From a bacterium (GTDB lineage: Bacteria > Elusimicrobiota > Elusimicrobia > Elusimicrobiales > UBA9959), in assembly GCA_021812825.1 (NCBI GenBank), contig JAKAMO010000063.1, positions 1 to 16,480 on the forward strand: a stretch of 16,480 nucleotides of DNA, read 5' to 3'. Shown in pieces: positions 13,649 through 16,480 of the stretch. The position numbers and the translations under genes are program-made. The notes below the pieces were generated by a model. It saw nothing but the letters and a program-made list of their open reading frames with translations. It ran no database searches and was not told where the DNA came from. The stretch's first letter is position 1. Each line of letters opens with the position of its first letter.

Positions 13649-14275
13649 CTAGAATGTTCCGAACATCCTGTCGCCGGCGTCGCCGAGGCCGGGCACTATG
13701 TAGCCGGCGGAGTTGAGTTTCTCGTCCACAGTGCCGGCGTGGATCGGCATCTCGGGATGGGCGGCGGACAGTCGCCTGAGCCCTTCCTTGGCCGCCACCA
13801 TGCAGATGAAGCAGATGTTCCTTGCGCCGCGGCTTTTCATGATCTCCACGGCCTCCACGGCCGAGCCGCCGGTGGCCAGCATCGGGTCCGCGATGACGAC
13901 CAGGCTCTCGGAAACGTCCTCAGGCATGCGGGCGTAATACTTCACCGGCTTCAGCGTTTCCTCGTCGCGGTAGATCCCGATATGGGCGATCTTGCCCTCC
14001 GGGCACACCTTAAGCAGGCCGTCCACCATGCCCAACCCTGCGCGCAACACCGCCACGAAAACCACGTCGTGCGAGAGCTTCTGCGCTTCCGCCACCCCTA
14101 TCGGGGTGCGCACCTTGGCTTTTTTCACCTTCGCGTTAAGGAAAGCGTCGTGGGCCAGCAGCATAGCTATCTCGCCCATCAGGCGCCGGAAATCCGGGAC
14201 GGAGGTGCGTCTGTCGCGCAGGCGCGCGATCTTGTCCATAACCAGCGGGTGCTTGGAGACGTGAACGTTCTTCAT
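13649..14275 (-). CDS. upp: Uracil phosphoribosyltransferase
   Basis: At 208 residues it is the usual Upp length. VLRAGLGMVDGLLKV (77-91), the PRPP loop VVIADPMLATGG (126-137) and the uracil-binding end GYIVPGLGDAGDRMFGT (191-207) all match the E. coli enzyme closely. It makes UMP and pyrophosphate from uracil and PRPP in the cytoplasm. GGAGGAA stands five bases before the ATG at 14275. It is the last gene of the three-gene operon, 14 bases after the pyrimidine phosphorylase, and so catches the uracil released from uridine or deoxyuridine. Confidence 0.98.
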   Translation of the reverse strand: MKNVHVSKHPLVMDKIARLRDRRTSVPDFRRLMGEIAMLLAHDAFLNAKVKKAKVRTPIGVAEAQKLSHDVVFVAVLRAGLGMVDGLLKVCPEGKIAHIGIYRDEETLKPVKYYARMPEDVSESLVVIADPMLATGGSAVEAVEIMKSRGARNICFICMVAAKEGLRRLSAAHPEMPIHAGTVDEKLNSAGYIVPGLGDAGDRMFGTF

Positions 14276-14289
14276 CGCATTCCTCCGTA

Positions 14290-15600
14290 TTATTTTATGA
14301 CCTCGCGGATCAGCGGCTCCTTGCGGGGCGCTTTCGGACCGTAGGCCAAGGAGCCTTCGAACATCCTGACGCCTTCGGCCAGCTTCGACGGCGAAGACGC
14401 GTAGGCCGTGGCGATGAGGTCCCCGTGTTTCACGCGGTCGCCAGGCTTTTTAGCAAGGACGAAGCCGGCTCCGAAATCCACGGCGTCCTCGGCCTTGGCC
14501 CGGCCGGCGCCGAGGGCCACGGCGGCGAATCCCACGGCGCGGGCCTCCATCGCGGTAAGGAAGCCGGCCTTCTTAGAAAGAATCCGCTTCGAGAGCTTCG
14601 CCTTCGGCATATGGCGGTCCGGGTCGTCCGCGACGCGGGGGTCCGAGCCCTGCCACTTGGCCATCAGGCGGAATTTCTCAAGCGCGCTGCCGTCGGCGAT
14701 GGCCCGGCGGGCCTTGTCCTCGCCTTCGGCGGCGGAGCGCGCCCTGCCGCCGAGATATATCATCCAGCCGGCCAGCACCTCGAGGACGCGGGTGAAGTCT
14801 TCTGGCCCCTTTTCGCCGGCCAGTATCCGGACGCACTGCGCGGTCTCTATGCCGTTGCCGACAGCGAGGCCCAGTGGCTCGTTCATCGCGGTCATCACGG
14901 CTACGCAGCGTATGCCGAGGAGCTTCGCGGTCTTCATCAGCGCCACGGCCAGCTCCCGGCTCGGCTTGAAATCCTTGAGGAACGCGCCGGAGCCGTACTT
15001 TACGTCCATCACCAGGCCGGTGATGTCCTCGGCGTATTTCTTGGAGAGGATGCTGGCGACTATCAGCGGCAGGGCCTCCACGGTGCAGGAGGCGTCGCGC
15101 AGCGCGTAGAGCTTCTTGTCGCTCGGGGCCAGGCGCTCGGTCTGGCCGAACATGGAGAGGCCGGTGGCCTTCAGCTGCTTCACTACGTATTCAGGGGCGA
15201 GACGCACCTTGAAGCCCTTCATGGCCTCCAGCTTGTCCAGCGTGCCGCCCGTGTGGCCCAGGCCGCGGCCGCTCATCATCGGCACCACCACCCCACAGGC
15301 CGCGGCCACAGGGGCCAGGGCTATGGAGATGCCGTCGCCCACCCCGCCGGTAGAATGCTTGTCCACCTTCATGCCCTTTATGGCCGAAAGGTCCAGCTTG
15401 TCGCCGGAGAGGGCCATCGCCCTGGTAAGCGCGGCCGTCTCCCTGGGGGAGAGCCCGTTGAGGAAGGAGGCCATCAGCCACGCTGAAAGCTGATAATCGG
15501 GGATGGAGCCGTCGGCGGCGCCCATAGCGATGAACTCGAGTTCCGCCGGGGAAAGTTCCCGGCGGGAGCGCTTCTTTAGCAGCAGGTCCAGCATTCTCAT
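14290..15600 (-). CDS. Thymidine/pyrimidine-nucleoside phosphorylase
   Basis: The 436-residue protein has the family layout: an N-terminal helical domain, KHSTGGVGDG (81-90) for phosphate, and the signature SGRGLGHTGGTLDKLE (110-125). A C-terminal domain of the expected length follows. It splits thymidine, deoxyuridine or uridine with phosphate into base and (deoxy)ribose-1-phosphate. DeoA (thymidine) and Pdp (broad specificity) cannot be separated with certainty here; pairing with upp fits uridine use. The ATG at 15600 lies three bases after the stop of the purine phosphorylase gene and has GGGGTAAACC upstream. An ATG two codons later (15594) is an alternative. Confidence 0.96.
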   Translation of the reverse strand: MRMLDLLLKKRSRRELSPAELEFIAMGAADGSIPDYQLSAWLMASFLNGLSPRETAALTRAMALSGDKLDLSAIKGMKVDKHSTGGVGDGISIALAPVAAACGVVVPMMSGRGLGHTGGTLDKLEAMKGFKVRLAPEYVVKQLKATGLSMFGQTERLAPSDKKLYALRDASCTVEALPLIVASILSKKYAEDITGLVMDVKYGSGAFLKDFKPSRELAVALMKTAKLLGIRCVAVMTAMNEPLGLAVGNGIETAQCVRILAGEKGPEDFTRVLEVLAGWMIYLGGRARSAAEGEDKARRAIADGSALEKFRLMAKWQGSDPRVADDPDRHMPKAKLSKRILSKKAGFLTAMEARAVGFAAVALGAGRAKAEDAVDFGAGFVLAKKPGDRVKHGDLIATAYASSPSKLAEGVRMFEGSLAYGPKAPRKEPLIREVIK

Positions 15601-15603
15601 GGT

Positions 15604-16446
15604 TTACCCCTTAAGCGCCTTGGATTTGAGCAGACCCTCGAGGATGGCCTGCATCTTTCCGGAAGCCTTCGCGCCGAGCTCCAGCACTTCCTCGTGCGTC
15701 AGGACCTCCTTGGAGATCCCGCTGGTGAAGTTAGAGACCCAGCAGACTCCGGCGACGCGCAGCTTCAGCTGGCGGGCCGTGATAGTTTCGGGCACCACCG
15801 ACATGCCGGCTATGTCCCCGCCGAGCATACGGTAGACCTTGACCTCGGCCGGAGTCTCGTAGGACGGGCCGGTCACGGCGGTGTATACCCCCTCGACGGC
15901 CTTTACCCTGGCCTTCTTCGCGAGCTTCATGGCCTCCTTGCGCAGGGCCTTATCGTAGGGCTCGTTCATGTCCGGGAACATCTCGCCGAAGGCGGGATGG
16001 TGGTTGCCCATCAGCGGGTTGCCGCCCATCAGGTTGATGTGGTCCTTCAACATCACCAGGTTCCCCGGCTTTATGCCGGGCTTCAGCGAGCCGACGGCGG
16101 CGGTAAGGATGAGGTTCTTGACCCCGAGGGCGCTCAGCACGCGGATCGGGAAAGCTATGAAGGACAACGGCCTCCCCTCGTAGTAATGGAAGCGGCCCTT
16201 CATCATCACTATGTCCTGCCCTCCCATGCGCCCGAAGACCAACTCGCCGGCGTGGCCTTTCACCGTGGGGGCGGGGAAACCGGGGATATCCTTGTAGGAG
16301 ATGGAGACCCTGTCCTCGAGGCGCGGCAGAGCGCTTCCCAGCCCGGAGCCGGCGATTATCGCCGTAGAGGGCCTGAAGCCGTCGGCTATCCTCTTCAGCC
16401 AGCCGGCCGTGCGCTCGACTTCCCTTAGTATTTCAGAAGGTTCCAT
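15604..16446 (-). CDS. Purine nucleoside phosphorylase (trimeric PNP/MTAP family)
   Basis: The 280-residue protein matches the trimeric PNP family. It has GSGLG (33-37), H65, the phosphate/ribose segment GRFHYYEGR (84-92), GPSYETPAE with E201, GMS (214-216) and N239 in VSNFTSGI. It cleaves inosine, guanosine or their deoxy forms with phosphate to base and (deoxy)ribose-1-phosphate. E201 and N239 match the purine-contacting Glu and Asn of PNP, which favours 6-oxopurines over methylthioadenosine. The usual TNAAG motif reads TAAVGS (115-120), a variation in the phosphate-site strand. AAGGAG lies six bases before the ATG at 16446, so the start is firm. The end is three bases before the pyrimidine phosphorylase gene. 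What lies upstream is outside the window. Confidence 0.95.
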   Translation of the reverse strand: MEPSEILREVERTAGWLKRIADGFRPSTAIIAGSGLGSALPRLEDRVSISYKDIPGFPAPTVKGHAGELVFGRMGGQDIVMMKGRFHYYEGRPLSFIAFPIRVLSALGVKNLILTAAVGSLKPGIKPGNLVMLKDHINLMGGNPLMGNHHPAFGEMFPDMNEPYDKALRKEAMKLAKKARVKAVEGVYTAVTGPSYETPAEVKVYRMLGGDIAGMSVVPETITARQLKLRVAGVCWVSNFTSGISKEVLTHEEVLELGAKASGKMQAILEGLLKSKALKG

Positions 16447-16480
16447 GTTGTCTCCTTGAAGGACCGTTATCCCGGCGGGT

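Noticed and set aside
14425..15486. A 353-codon plus-strand reading opposite the pyrimidine phosphorylase.
   Set aside because: The minus strand carries the full thymidine phosphorylase signature. The antisense frame is compositional noise.

Overview
The window is a gene-dense stretch of a GC-rich chromosome from a Gram-negative (two-membrane) bacterium. The diderm call rests on two predicted outer-membrane barrels (a DUF481-type and a TraF/FadL-type protein), a lipoprotein with a lipobox, and several exported proteins. I suspect Elusimicrobiota or a related deep-branching phylum. The reasons are a secreted protein with a pilin-like globular domain of the kind I associate with that phylum, the TraF-like barrel and the clostripain-type peptidase. 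This placement is inference; no rRNA or other marker is present to confirm it. No mobile element, phage gene, CRISPR array, tRNA or rRNA was recognised.

Left end (1-652): a minus-strand gene for a secreted Gln/Pro-rich protein runs off the left edge. It is divided from the rightward genes by a 321-base promoter region. 653-2280: two receiver-only response regulators, then a DUF481 outer-membrane protein. 2323-5417: a tight rightward cluster of surE, a secreted protein with a pilin-like domain, a four-helix membrane protein, a small CoA-binding protein and a membrane-anchored alpha/beta hydrolase. 5418-7108: a promoter with a 14-bp palindrome, a TraF-like barrel and a strong terminator. 7116-7916: a PAP2-family lipoprotein on the minus strand, divergent from an ABC exporter pair (8019-9748).

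Right part: a two-way terminator separates the exporter from a leftward pair, a polysaccharide flippase and a clostripain-family peptidase (9794-12565). A Crp/Fnr regulator with an FNR-type cysteine cluster is divergent from the flippase (12687-13418) and ends in a 17-bp terminator hairpin. A structured non-coding stretch follows (13475-13648). The right end is a leftward nucleoside-salvage operon: purine nucleoside phosphorylase, pyrimidine/thymidine phosphorylase and uracil phosphoribosyltransferase. Together these split purine and pyrimidine nucleosides to bases plus (deoxy)ribose-1-phosphate and convert uracil to UMP.

Most genes are ordinary housekeeping or envelope genes. The points most worth a second look are the FNR-like cysteine cluster, the pilin-like domain without a pilin leader, several promoters placed so that transcripts would be leaderless, the structured element at 13500-13613, and the left-edge gene with its (Gln-Pro) repeat. 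I did not find a convincing new multi-gene system.
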